Below are positions 47,513 through 55,838 of a stretch of 64,000 nt of DNA, one piece after another (positions within the stretch are counted from its first letter, which is position 1; the number at the start of each line of letters is the position of its first letter). The stretch is from Curvibacter sp. PD_MW3. Its GTDB lineage: Bacteria > Pseudomonadota > Gammaproteobacteria > Burkholderiales > Burkholderiaceae_C. The stretch covers positions 62,001-126,000 of the forward strand of contig NSIV01000001.1 of the NCBI GenBank assembly GCA_002633085.1. The letters are read 5' to 3'. A program made the translations under genes and the position numbers. The notes under the pieces were generated by a model. It did no database searches. It was given only the letters and a program-made list of their open reading frames with translations, and was not told the origin of the DNA.

Positions 47513-48400
47513 TTACCTCATTTCGAGCCAGCGTGACAGAGACCAAGAATTACCTGAGAGCGTCAATAAATAGGAATGCCCTGGAGGAATAATCGCTTCA
47601 ACGTTAGCTGAATATCCAGCGTTGGCTCCGTAAGCCGTCACATCATCTAAATCAACGCCATTAACCGTAAGCTTCGCCGTTGTCGATCCAGATGCTGTCG
47701 TCTTGCTACAAATCCGAACCTTAATGGGCTTGTTACTCAGGTTGTAATAAGTAACACCATCAGACCTGCTGCCAGTCAAGTTTTGCCAGGTCTGCCCAAT
47801 ACCGATCGTCTGCAAAGAATCAATACGAGCAAACGATAAGGCCGTTGTCCCGATGGTGATCGTTCCATCCGTCGTCAGCATCCACTCGCTGTCGTTAAGC
47901 GTTGCGCCTTCTTCGACAGCGACAATGGCCCCGCTGGTCACCTCGCTGGAATTGTCAGCATCGGGGGCACGTACCCATGCGCCTGCAGCGGCAATATAGA
48001 GAAAGTTCTCACTGCCGACGGTTTGGTCTTTTGCAAAAATCCGGTCGCCAGCAGTCAGCGGAGCGCCCCAATCTCCACCGGCTTGCGTTCCCAGCCCAGA
48101 CAGGACAATGTTTCCGGTGGTAGTAAAGCGAGCGCTGGCCTTGGAGTCGTTCGCCGAACCGCCGGCGATCATGGCCTGCACTGCCTGGCTGACCAGGTTG
48201 AGATTGGTATGGTCAGGCGTGAGGCCGGCATCCACGATGAGCTTGCGCAGACTCTCCGTGATCATGTAGACCCAGTACGGCCCCGTCTTGGTGGCCTCGG
48301 TGGCGGTGCTCGGGTTCCCCGACCGGGGGTACCCCACTGCCGGGCTGGCGGGCGGGGATGGCGGCGTGGCCGAAACGTTCGATGCGTAAACGCGATCCAT
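47513..48400 (-). CDS. Tail fibre protein with mosaic C-terminus
   Basis: A 295-aa receptor-binding fibre. The N-terminal, GC-rich part (MDRVYASNVSATPPSPPASPAVGYPRSGNPSTATEATKTGPYWVYMITESLRKLI, broken here only for description) attaches to the baseplate in related phages. The C-terminal part after about residue 190 (GQTWQNLTGSRSDGVTYYNLS, PPGHSYLLTLSGNSWSLSRWLEMR) is encoded by AT-richer DNA and resembles fibre tips found in unrelated phages. It is smaller than many fibres, which suggests a short fibre. Confidence 0.8.
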   Translation of the reverse strand: MDRVYASNVSATPPSPPASPAVGYPRSGNPSTATEATKTGPYWVYMITESLRKLIVDAGLTPDHTNLNLVSQAVQAMIAGGSANDSKASARFTTTGNIVLSGLGTQAGGDWGAPLTAGDRIFAKDQTVGSENFLYIAAAGAWVRAPDADNSSEVTSGAIVAVEEGATLNDSEWMLTTDGTITIGTTALSFARIDSLQTIGIGQTWQNLTGSRSDGVTYYNLSNKPIKVRICSKTTASGSTTAKLTVNGVDLDDVTAYGANAGYSANVEAIIPPGHSYLLTLSGNSWSLSRWLEMR

Positions 48401-48412
48401 GAGCTGTGCTCC

Positions 48413-49003
48413 TTATGTGTAACTGAACAGAACAATCGTGTGCGCCGGCGCCACGCGCTCGATGACGCACTCCAGAAGGGCGTTGCCCCACCAGGCAAGG
48501 GGGTCGTCAACGGTGTCGTCAACGGTGAGTTCGTGCACGGTGTCGAGAGCGGCGTTGACTTGCCAGGCGAAGTTCCAGTCTTCGCCCATCAGCGGGTGGT
48601 CCACATCGTCGTCAACGGTGTGCTCGTGGAACTCGGTGATGGTGATGGCGTAGCCCAGCGCGGCGGCCAGGCCGATGAAGTACGCCCGAGACTGCCCCCC
48701 CAGCATGGTGAGCCTGCCCACCAGGGCTGCCCGGCGCTGGGCGCTGGTCTGCGGGCCACCAAAGGCCACGGCACAGGCGTCCGGCAGGCCGGCCGCGCGT
48801 TCCCAGTCGGAAAACAGCTCGCTGGTGGCTCGGGGGTCTGCCTCTTGCAGCAACTGGCGCGCACGGCCGTCCACGCGGGCCAGCTCGGCCGCCAGGCCAG
48901 CCAACAGCCGGGTGCTGGGGGCGTCGTCGTCTTGCGGCCAGGCGGGGCCTGGGGGCAGCAGCGCCTGCAGCTGGCGCAGGTAGTCTTCTGCGGTCAGGGC
49001 CAT
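48413..49003 (-). CDS. Mu gp48-like baseplate/tail protein (YmfQ type)
   Basis: A 196-aa protein starting MALTAEDYLRQLQALLPPGPAWPQDDD, the characteristic opening of the YmfQ/DUF2313 family. It connects baseplate and fibre in Mu-like tails. The middle part (LFSDWERAAGLPDACAV, QRRAALVGRLTMLGGQS) is conserved in this family. Its start overlaps the end of the baseplate J-like gene by ten bases. It is followed directly by the tail fibre gene. Confidence 0.87.
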   Translation of the reverse strand: MALTAEDYLRQLQALLPPGPAWPQDDDAPSTRLLAGLAAELARVDGRARQLLQEADPRATSELFSDWERAAGLPDACAVAFGGPQTSAQRRAALVGRLTMLGGQSRAYFIGLAAALGYAITITEFHEHTVDDDVDHPLMGEDWNFAWQVNAALDTVHELTVDDTVDDPLAWWGNALLECVIERVAPAHTIVLFSYT

Positions 49004-50040
49004 GACACGGTCCCCATGGTGCTCATGTTGCCCACCGTGTTGGTGACGCTGCCCGTGGGCGAGACCAACGTGTAGTCGCTCTCACCCGCTGCGGCAGAGA
49101 TTGCCGCACGGATGTGGCTGAGCAGGATGGTGCCGCCCGGCTGTGCGGTACGCAGCAGCAGGTCGGCCAGCTCGGCCTCCACCGCGGCGCGCACCGTCGG
49201 CGTGTCCGGCACCAAGCCGGAAATGCTGAAGTTCAGCGGCACCGCCACCGGCGCCACCACAGTCACCTGTGCAGTGACGGGGCGCCGCGCGTCGATGTAC
49301 GCCTGCACTGCAGCCACCTCACCGCTGTCGGGGATGGGGCTCACGTCGTTGTCGCGCACAAAGCGCACCACCACAGTGCCCACACCCAGCTCACCGGGGT
49401 ACACCCATGCGCGGGTAACGCCCGGAACCTCCAGCGCCCAGGTGACGTAGTCGTCAGCCGCGCCGCCCTGCGGCGGCTGCTGGATGCGGCGCAACAGGCT
49501 GGCGCGCAGGGATTCGTCGGACTCTTCGTCCGCACCGCCCACCAGGGCAGCGGCCAGTGCGCCAGGCTGCACGCCAGCGATGGGTGACACCAGGGTCAAT
49601 GTCTGGCCCATGGCGCGGTTGCCGGCCGCTGCCGGCACCACAGCAGCAACCGGCGCGGTGGCGCTGGTGGGGCTGCTCTCGGTGGCGTCTGCCGTGGTGA
49701 CGTACTGCACGCCGTCCAGCGCCTGCAGCAGCGCGCCGGCGGGGATGACGGCACCCGCCTGCTTGGTGAAGGTAACCGAGCCGGTGGCCGCGGCTGCGGC
49801 CTCGCGCGTGATGCCCCAGATGGACGCCCAGCGCTCCAGGTACTCGCGCTCGGCGGTGTCGTAGATGAGCTGGTTGGACAGCCAGTCAATGAAGCCGTAC
49901 AGCCCGTGGGTGACGGCGCCGATCACGCGGGCGTACACCTCGGCGTCAGAGCGGCGCAGCACGTCGTCTGTGCTCAGGCGGGTGAGCACATCGGTGCGTA
50001 CCCGCTCGATGATCTGTGCCAGCGTGGGGCGGCTATACAT
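48994..50040 (-). CDS. Baseplate J-like protein (Mu gp47)
   Basis: A 348-aa baseplate wedge protein from the ATG at 50040 (MYSRPTLAQIIERVRTDVLTRL). Baseplate-J features include YGFIDWLSNQLIYDTAEREYLERWASIWGI and GGADEESDESLRASLLRRIQQPPQGG. It forms the wedge that triggers sheath contraction. It overlaps the gp46-like gene by eight bases. Order and length agree with the Mu-type baseplate cluster gp45-gp46-gp47-gp48. Confidence 0.92.
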   Translation of the reverse strand: MYSRPTLAQIIERVRTDVLTRLSTDDVLRRSDAEVYARVIGAVTHGLYGFIDWLSNQLIYDTAEREYLERWASIWGITREAAAAATGSVTFTKQAGAVIPAGALLQALDGVQYVTTADATESSPTSATAPVAAVVPAAAGNRAMGQTLTLVSPIAGVQPGALAAALVGGADEESDESLRASLLRRIQQPPQGGAADDYVTWALEVPGVTRAWVYPGELGVGTVVVRFVRDNDVSPIPDSGEVAAVQAYIDARRPVTAQVTVVAPVAVPLNFSISGLVPDTPTVRAAVEAELADLLLRTAQPGGTILLSHIRAAISAAAGESDYTLVSPTGSVTNTVGNMSTMGTVSWP

Positions 50041-50476
50041 GGAGGAACTCCCAAACGTCCGTGAATCGCACATTCACCGCAGGCTTGCCCACGGTCTTGA
50101 AAACCTGCACCCCCAGCGCCAGGCCGTCCACGCCCATGCGCTCGGCCTGCACCTGCACGCGGGCGGCCACGCCGTCGTCCACCAGCCACTTGAGAGCCTC
50201 TTCGGCGTACTCACGCGCGCGGGTGATGGTCTCCGGCACCTGCTTGGCGCGAGAAAGCAGCCACAGCCGCGAGCCAATGCGGTCATTGGGCACGGTGGCG
50301 TAGCTGTCGCCCCACCAGCCCATGCGCAGGTCGCCGGGCAGCTCGTCGTCTGCGTTGGCGCGGCGCCAGGTGAAGAGGCTCACCACCACGGCGCGCACCA
50401 GCGGGTCTGCGCCGTCCAGGCCGAGCGGGAACGACCGGCCGTCTATCACGACGGTCAGCGGTTGATCGTTGATCAT
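50033..50476 (-). CDS. Mu gp46-like baseplate protein
   Basis: A 147-aa protein of the GP46 family (W/gp25-like baseplate component). It starts MINDQPLTVVIDGRSFPLGLDGADPLVRAVVVSLFTWRRA and includes DLRMGWWGDSYATVPNDRIGSRLWLLSRAKQ, a strong family signature. It contributes to the baseplate wedge and sheath start. It is placed two bases after the gp45-like gene. Confidence 0.9.
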   Translation of the reverse strand: MINDQPLTVVIDGRSFPLGLDGADPLVRAVVVSLFTWRRANADDELPGDLRMGWWGDSYATVPNDRIGSRLWLLSRAKQVPETITRAREYAEEALKWLVDDGVAARVQVQAERMGVDGLALGVQVFKTVGKPAVNVRFTDVWEFLHV

Positions 50477-50478
50477 GG

Positions 50479-51027
50479 TCAGGGGCCTTCAGGCGGGTTG
50501 ATGGACTGCGGGACCGCCGTCACGGTGGCGCCGGTCTGCCAGGTCTTGTGCTCCCAGCTGGTGCCGCCGGTGTACTTGTAGCTCTCGCCAAAGCCAGCCA
50601 CGTCCCAAGCGAAGGACTCAGTGGCGTGCAGCTTGATGTTCTTCGCCACCGCGCGCAGATCCTTTGCTGTAACAATCTCAATACCGTTGCGCGTGAGGTG
50701 CACTTTCTGGCCCTGGTCGTCATGCAGTGCCACCTCGCCGGGCTGCAAGCCCAGCAAGCGGTAGCGACGGTCTGCTACCACGATGGTGATGCCGTGGGAA
50801 CGGTCGCCATCCATAAACACCGTCACGTGTTCGGCACCCGGCAGCGGGCAGCTGGTGAAGCCGAAGGGCTCGAAGTGCTCCACTCCGTCTTTGCGCTCAC
50901 CGGCCAGCAGGCCCAGCTGCAGGGTCTGCATCTTGCTGGCGGCATTCACCGCCAGCACCTTGCCGCGCGCCAGCATGTTGCTCAGCCGGCGCACGTAGGG
51001 CGCCATCAGCCTTGCCAGATCATTCAT
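50479..51027 (-). CDS. Baseplate spike/assembly protein V (Mu gp45)
   Basis: A 182-aa phage baseplate assembly protein of the Mu gp45 type, which forms the central membrane-piercing spike. An OB-like N-terminal region (LQLGLLAGERKDGVEHFEPFGFTSCPLPGAEHVTVF) is followed by a beta-rich C-terminal part (HDDQGQKVHLTRNGIEIVTAKDLRAVAKNIKLHA), compatible with a triple-stranded beta helix. It follows gp44 by six bases. Confidence 0.88.
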   Translation of the reverse strand: MNDLARLMAPYVRRLSNMLARGKVLAVNAASKMQTLQLGLLAGERKDGVEHFEPFGFTSCPLPGAEHVTVFMDGDRSHGITIVVADRRYRLLGLQPGEVALHDDQGQKVHLTRNGIEIVTAKDLRAVAKNIKLHATESFAWDVAGFGESYKYTGGTSWEHKTWQTGATVTAVPQSINPPEGP

Positions 51028-51033
51028 ATGCGT

Positions 51034-52251
51034 TCACCTCTTTACGTCTGCCCAAGAGGCGCCGCCGCCCTTTTCCTTGCTGGCCTTGGCCGCCTTGCTG
51101 CGGTAGCCGTCCACCGGGCCGACCTTCAGCTCGGTTCGCATGCCGGTGGCGTCCAGCACCCAGGCGCATTCGGCGATGACCATTTCGCCGTCGAACCCGA
51201 TCAGAGAATCACGCACCTGCACCAGCAGGTTGGGCTGCCACAGCGCCCCGCTCTGCTGCCGCCAGCCATTGACCGTGTAGGTGGTCTGCAGCGCCTTGGC
51301 AGCGCGGTTGGCGCGCTCGTACTCGGCACGGTCGCTGCAGGTGCCCTCGTCTGCCTGGCCGGTCTGCTTGAGCACCAGCACACGGCGCCGGCGGGAGCGG
51401 CTGTCGGTGGTGGTGGCCACGCCGCCGTCTATGCCATCGTCGTCCAGAGCCTCGCCCTCTTCTTCTGCCACGTCGTCGGCAAACTGGTCGTCATTGCCGG
51501 CGCGCTGGCCTTTCACGATGTACTCGCTGAAAACTTCCTTGAAGTCCAGTTCGGTGTCGCCCGTCAGCACGTTGACGCCCAGCTCGATGGCGGTGGCCGC
51601 GCGGCCGGTGCTGCCCACGTCGATGAAGACCAGGTCGCCGGCGGCGTTGTCGGTGCTGAGCACATGGCGCAGGCGCATCATGCGGTCGATGCTCTCGAAC
51701 ACCTTTTCGCCTACCTGCACCTGGTGCTCGGCGATCGGGCGACCGGTGTCCACCTCGGTGACCACCCGCACGCCGTAGGGCGCGGCCAGAGCGGCGGCGA
51801 TTTCCTCCAGCTTCTGGTTGCGCCACTGCGCGGCGCTGCGCGCCGGCGGGGCGATCACGCGGGCAATGTCTGGCAAGCCCACCAGGTCGCTCCACTGGGC
51901 GCTTGCGGTGGCCATGGCAACGTCTGCGCCCATGGGGCAGCAGTCCACCAGATCGGCCGTCTTGCTGCGGCCCTTGACGCCCACTGTGATGCTCTTGCCG
52001 GTGTACTTGACGGGGGTGGCGTCCACGTAGCCGGTGAGCACCAGATCTGCACCGATGTAGACCTGGCAGGCATCGAACGGTCGCACACGGCGCGGCACGT
52101 CCGTCTGCCCGGGCCAGCGGTCTGTCACCTGCAGGGTAAAGCTGCGGGCCTGGCGTTCGATGCCGGCCTCGATGCGCACCGACTTCCAGCCGCCGTACTC
52201 AACCCCACCCACCAGCAGCCGCACCTGGTTGGCTGTGTCCGGGGTGTTCAT
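51034..52251 (-). CDS. Baseplate hub protein (Mu gp44/P, gpD-like)
   Basis: A 405-aa hub protein homologous to P2 gpD/T4 gp27. It starts MNTPDTANQVRLLVGGVEYGGWKSVRIEAGIERQARSFTLQVTD, the typical hub N-terminus; PFDACQVYIGADLVLTGYVD is also conserved. A long C-terminal part holds an acidic insertion (DDVAEEEGEALDDDGIDGG). The ATG overlaps the stop of the gp43-like gene (ATGA). Confidence 0.9.
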   Translation of the reverse strand: MNTPDTANQVRLLVGGVEYGGWKSVRIEAGIERQARSFTLQVTDRWPGQTDVPRRVRPFDACQVYIGADLVLTGYVDATPVKYTGKSITVGVKGRSKTADLVDCCPMGADVAMATASAQWSDLVGLPDIARVIAPPARSAAQWRNQKLEEIAAALAAPYGVRVVTEVDTGRPIAEHQVQVGEKVFESIDRMMRLRHVLSTDNAAGDLVFIDVGSTGRAATAIELGVNVLTGDTELDFKEVFSEYIVKGQRAGNDDQFADDVAEEEGEALDDDGIDGGVATTTDSRSRRRRVLVLKQTGQADEGTCSDRAEYERANRAAKALQTTYTVNGWRQQSGALWQPNLLVQVRDSLIGFDGEMVIAECAWVLDATGMRTELKVGPVDGYRSKAAKASKEKGGGASWADVKR

Positions 52252-53456
52252 CGGGTCAGTACCTTCAGCGGAGTGGGCGGCACAAAGCCGGGGTGGCGGA
52301 TGCCGTTGCGGGCGACGATGTCGCCCTCGCGGGCGGCGTCTTCATAGAAGTCATAAGCCACCACCAGCGCCGGCTCGGTGGTGGACGGGGTGATGGTGGT
52401 CAGGCGGGCGCTGTCGCGTGAGCGCTCTGTCAGGTCACGCCACACGGCTGCACGCGCGTCCATGAGCGCGGTGTAGCTGCGGTCTGAGGCGTTGAGCGCC
52501 TCGGCATCGAGCGCGGCAGACAGGCTGTTGCGCAGGCCCACCGTCTCGTCATACACCGCCGCCGGCGCCAGGCTGGCCGCGCCCACTGCCTGCGCCAACA
52601 CCACCTGGCGCACCAGGGTGTTGGTGGCGCTGGCGTTGCGCCAGACCTGCTGACGCGACGGCGTGTACACCGCCGGGCTTGCTGGCGTTGCCAGGCTGCC
52701 CAGCCCGGCCAGCCGCACCAGGGCTAGCGCCAGGGGCGCCCAGCGCAGTGCGGCGCCCGTCCAGCTGCTGCTCAGGCCTGCCGCGCTGAGGTAGCCGGCA
52801 ATGGTCTGCCCCAGGCTCAGCGGGCTGCCAAACTGGCTGCGCGCCAGTGCCAGGCTGCCAGCCTGCTTGCCAGAGAAGCCCAGCATGTCCAGCCCGGACA
52901 CGCTGCCGCTGGATGTGAGGCTGAACGCGCGGGCAATGTCGGCGTCTGCCGTGGTAGCCACGAAGTCGGGGTAACCGGCCACGTCGAACGTGTCGGCAAA
53001 GTCGGCCACCGCGGCGTCTTCCAGGCCGGCGGCTACCAGGCGAGACTGCGCCGGCGTGGAACCGGTGACGCTGGGAAACTCCAGATCCCCAGACTCCACA
53101 AAGGGCATGGAGATCCGGGCCTGCCCCAGCTGCGTGTTGAAGTTCGCACGGGCCAGCTCCGTCAGGCTCACGGTTAGCGTTCCGAACCACGGATGCACCA
53201 GGGTGCCGGGGCCTGCCTCCTCCAGCGCGGCCAGCAGGCGGTTGGCCTGCTCCACGTAGTCCGGCCCGACCAGGAAGCCCTCGATGGTCAGCTCGCGTGG
53301 GGCGCGGCCCAGGTCTTCCACCCAGTGCTTGTCGCGCTGGGGGTAGCTGTGCACCTCGGCACGGCGGCCGACGCCGATGCCGGCGTCTTCCACATGGAAG
53401 GGCACGCCACGAAAGCTGGCCGGGCGTAGCTTGTCGGAGAGTTTGGAGGTGGCCAT
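52248..53456 (-). CDS. Mu gp43/N-like protein (DNA circularisation N-terminal domain)
   Basis: A 402-aa protein. Its N-terminus (LRPASFRGVPFHVEDAGIGVGRRAEVHSYPQRDKHWVEDLGR) is the conserved 'DNA circularisation protein N' domain. In Mu-type tails it is a baseplate component between tape measure and hub. The C-terminal half is Ala-rich and helical. It starts 45 bases after the tape-measure stop, with a hairpin in between (53468-53486). Confidence 0.88.
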   Translation of the reverse strand: MATSKLSDKLRPASFRGVPFHVEDAGIGVGRRAEVHSYPQRDKHWVEDLGRAPRELTIEGFLVGPDYVEQANRLLAALEEAGPGTLVHPWFGTLTVSLTELARANFNTQLGQARISMPFVESGDLEFPSVTGSTPAQSRLVAAGLEDAAVADFADTFDVAGYPDFVATTADADIARAFSLTSSGSVSGLDMLGFSGKQAGSLALARSQFGSPLSLGQTIAGYLSAAGLSSSWTGAALRWAPLALALVRLAGLGSLATPASPAVYTPSRQQVWRNASATNTLVRQVVLAQAVGAASLAPAAVYDETVGLRNSLSAALDAEALNASDRSYTALMDARAAVWRDLTERSRDSARLTTITPSTTEPALVVAYDFYEDAAREGDIVARNGIRHPGFVPPTPLKVLTR

Positions 53457-53465
53457 GGCAATAAA

Positions 53466-53488
53466 GAAGCCGCCTGGTGGGCGGCTTT
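53466..53488 (-). terminator. Hairpin between tape measure and gp43-like genes
   Basis: AGCCGCC (53468-53474) pairs with GGCGGCT (53480-53486); on the minus strand it is followed by TCTTTATT. It is probably an attenuator inside the late operon. Confidence 0.6.
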
Positions 53489-53500
53489 GCGTTGTAGGTT

Positions 53501-54991
53501 CTACGGCATCCCCAGCGCCGCGCTGCTATAGCCGGCACTGAGGTTGATTGGCATGTCACCACCGCCCGACACCTGCTCCACACGGGAGCCGGGTGGCAGG
53601 CCGCTGATGTTGATCTTGACCTCCCCATCGACCCTTCCCCTGGACTGCGGACCGGCCAGGGGCTGCTTGGCCATCGGGTCCGCATTGAACTTGTCGTACA
53701 TCCAGGTACCCAGCGAGGCCTCTTTGTCACCGCTGAGCATCTTGACGGCGGGGTTGATGACGTAGTCGTTGAGCAGGCCACCGATCTGCCAACCCGTGAA
53801 GCCGGCACCCAGCACGCCGGCCGCCGCACCCAGGCGCCCCAGCGTATTGGTGAGCGTCGTGGCCTGCAGTTCTGCGCCCTTCATGCCCAGGGTCATGGTC
53901 TGCAACGGCGCGATCGGCGCGAGCGCCTTGAGCGCAAGGCCGGCCAGATAGAGGCCGAGCCGGCCAATGGAGCCGGCCAGCGCGATCGTGGCAACGATGG
54001 CCTGAGCGTTCATCACCAGCACCAGGGCGATGAGCGCGTTCTTGGCGCCGCCCATCCAGTCCACAAAGGACTTGATGCCGTTGACGATGTCGCCAATGCC
54101 CTTGACCATGCCGGACCAGTCCACATTGGCCAGGCTCTGCGCCATATCGGCCAGGAACTTGGAGACGTTGGTGGCAATCAGCTCCCGGTTGGCCACCGCC
54201 CACATGGTGAACTTTTCCAGCAGCGGGCTGAGCACCGGGATGAGCTTGGCGCCGATGGCGTAGCTGTAGGAATTGATGACGGCGCGGTTTTCGTCCAGCT
54301 GGTCGCCAAAGGCTTCGCCGGCCTGCACGGCGTTCTCTTCGATACCCAGACCCAGTTCGCGGTAGCGATTCGTGAGGCGCTTGATGCCCTCGCTGCCGTC
54401 GCTGAGCAGCGGCGACATGGTCTGCCAGCTTTTCCCGTAGAGCGCGTTGCCCATACGGGCCTGCACGGCTGCGTTGCCGTTTTTCTGGAACAGGTCGGCC
54501 ACCTCGGGCAACAGATCCATGCCACTACGCAGCTGGCCATTGGCGTCGCGCATGGAAATGCCGGCGCGGCTAAGCAGGCCAGCCAGTTCCTTGTTCTTGC
54601 CCGCCGCGGCCTCGGCAATGCGCTTGTTCAAGATGCTGAGCGAAGCGCCCATGCCATCAACGTCAGTTCCCGACATCTTGGCCATGAAGCCCATGCGCTG
54701 GAACTCGTCCGTCGCCATGCTCAAGGACTTGGACTTGTCGGATACCTGGCTAGTTGCATCCGTGAAGTCGGTGACGACTTTCTTGAGCCCGGCCACGCTC
54801 AGCGCGCCAGCGGCGCCGCTGAGCAGGCCCAGGGGCACGCCGACCTGCTGCGCCAGCTTCATGGAGCTGCTGCCCACGTCTGCCAGGTACTTGCGCGTGC
54901 TTCTGGCCGCAGTGCTGACGTTCTTGAGGACGGGGGACATTTTGTCCACCGCGCTCAAGATGGCCTTGAGCTGCCAGTTGTCATTGGCCAT
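53501..54991 (-). CDS. Phage tail tape measure protein
   Basis: A 496-aa tape measure that sets tail length and is ejected during infection. Features: N-terminal coiled region (LKAILSAVDKMSPVLKNVSTAARSTRKYL), the conserved TMP segment (DEFQRMGFMAKMSGTDVDGMGASLSILNKRIAEAAAGKNKELAGLLSRAGI), and hydrophobic helices at about 310-365 (NALIALVLVMNAQAIVATIALAGSIGRLGLYLAGLALKALAP, described only as a region). It is short, so the tail should be short. It follows the tail assembly frameshift region. Confidence 0.92.
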   Translation of the reverse strand: MANDNWQLKAILSAVDKMSPVLKNVSTAARSTRKYLADVGSSSMKLAQQVGVPLGLLSGAAGALSVAGLKKVVTDFTDATSQVSDKSKSLSMATDEFQRMGFMAKMSGTDVDGMGASLSILNKRIAEAAAGKNKELAGLLSRAGISMRDANGQLRSGMDLLPEVADLFQKNGNAAVQARMGNALYGKSWQTMSPLLSDGSEGIKRLTNRYRELGLGIEENAVQAGEAFGDQLDENRAVINSYSYAIGAKLIPVLSPLLEKFTMWAVANRELIATNVSKFLADMAQSLANVDWSGMVKGIGDIVNGIKSFVDWMGGAKNALIALVLVMNAQAIVATIALAGSIGRLGLYLAGLALKALAPIAPLQTMTLGMKGAELQATTLTNTLGRLGAAAGVLGAGFTGWQIGGLLNDYVINPAVKMLSGDKEASLGTWMYDKFNADPMAKQPLAGPQSRGRVDGEVKINISGLPPGSRVEQVSGGGDMPINLSAGYSSAALGMP

Positions 54992-54994
54992 GAT

Positions 54995-55446
54995 TCACTC
55001 CTGCGGGTTGTACTTTTGGGTTAGGCGAACTGCCTGGCTTTCCCAGAGCTCGAAGTCAGCCAACGAGAGGCGCAGCACTTCAGCCGGGCTGACCTGCCAG
55101 AACTGGGCGACTTCGAAGACGCGGTCGGTCAGCTCGCCGGCGTCTCTTCCTCGCCATCGCCCTGACCGAAAAAACCCATCACGATGGCCGTGCAGCGCGA
55201 GAAGTCGTTCATGCTGAGCGACTCGACCGAGCTCAAGGGAATGGCGGCCAGCTTCATGATGTAGCGGGCCACCACCTTCTGGCGTATCTCGACGCCTGCG
55301 CTCTTGCCGTCATCGCTGGGGATGATGAGCGTGGGCACGCCCAGCTCAATCACGTCCTTGGTGCCTGGATCACGCAGGGTGATCTCGCTCACCTCATCAC
55401 CGTGCGCGGTGATGGGCTTGCTGAGCTTGATGGTGGTGCCGCTCAT
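54995..55446 (-). CDS. Frameshift-extended tail assembly chaperone (predicted -1 fusion)
   Basis: If ribosomes slip -1 at 55168-55174 (T TTT TTC in frame), the 105-aa tail assembly protein is replaced at its end by a 57-residue extension reading RSGRWRGRDAGELTDRVFEV then AQFWQVSPAEVLRLSLADFE and LWESQAVRLTQKYNPQE, stopping at 54995. The fusion is 150 aa. The extension has no ATG or good start of its own, and its sequence looks like a genuine small helical tail protein. It sits between tube and tape measure, where lambda G/GT, P2 E/E' and many others use such a frameshift. Confidence 0.75.
55129..55446 (-). CDS. Phage tail assembly protein (Mu gp41-like)
   Basis: A 105-aa tail assembly chaperone: MSGTTIKLSKPITAHGDEVSEITLRDPGTKDVIELG is the standard start of the family, followed by MKLAAIPLSSVESLSMNDFSRCTAIVMGFFGQGDGEEETPAS. 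It coats the tape measure during tail assembly. Its ATG overlaps the tail tube stop by four bases. A slippery heptamer lies 13 codons before the stop. Confidence 0.9.
   Translation of the reverse strand: MSGTTIKLSKPITAHGDEVSEITLRDPGTKDVIELGVPTLIIPSDDGKSAGVEIRQKVVARYIMKLAAIPLSSVESLSMNDFSRCTAIVMGFFGQGDGEEETPAS
55168..55174 (-). promoter_or_regulatory. Slippery heptamer for -1 frameshifting
   Basis: On the minus strand T TTT TTC, in phase with the chaperone frame (GGT TTT TTC). It fits the X XXY YYZ rule. P2 uses a closely similar T TTT TTG at the equivalent place. Confidence 0.75.
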
Positions 55447-55802
55447 TGCCAGATGCCCTTCTTGCCACCGAATTCCAGTTCGATGGTGCCGTCTTCAGCC
55501 TTGGCAGCGGGTTCACCTTCGATGAAGGCCCCGCTGAGGGTGTAGACCTTGCCGTTGGGGAACTCTGCGGTGACGGTCATGTCGGTGCCGTTGCTCAGCT
55601 TCTCCAGGGGGAAGTCTGAAACGAAGATGGTGTTGACCTTGACGTAGGGCCGCAGCGCGGTTTCCTTTTGGCCGGCGGGGCCGGCCACGGCCATGACGGT
55701 CTCGCGTTTGACGGCCAGGATGGGGCACTCCACCCCGCCCTGCACTTCGAGCTGCTCGCCGTCGACCTTGATGTAGCAGATGCCTGCAACACGTTTTGCC
55801 AT
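55443..55802 (-). CDS. Phage tail tube protein (Mu gpM-like)
   Basis: A 119-aa tail tube protein: AKRVAGICYIKVDGEQLEVQGGVECPIL is the family N-terminus, and LRPYVKVNTIFVSDFPLEKLSNGTDMTVTAEFPNGKVYTLSGAFIEGEP follows. It forms the inner tube of the contractile tail. It follows the sheath gene by 36 bases, the normal sheath-tube order. Confidence 0.92.
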   Translation of the reverse strand: MAKRVAGICYIKVDGEQLEVQGGVECPILAVKRETVMAVAGPAGQKETALRPYVKVNTIFVSDFPLEKLSNGTDMTVTAEFPNGKVYTLSGAFIEGEPAAKAEDGTIELEFGGKKGIWQ

Positions 55803-55838
55803 GATTTACTCCTGTGGTGTTTGTGGACGCCAGGCCGC

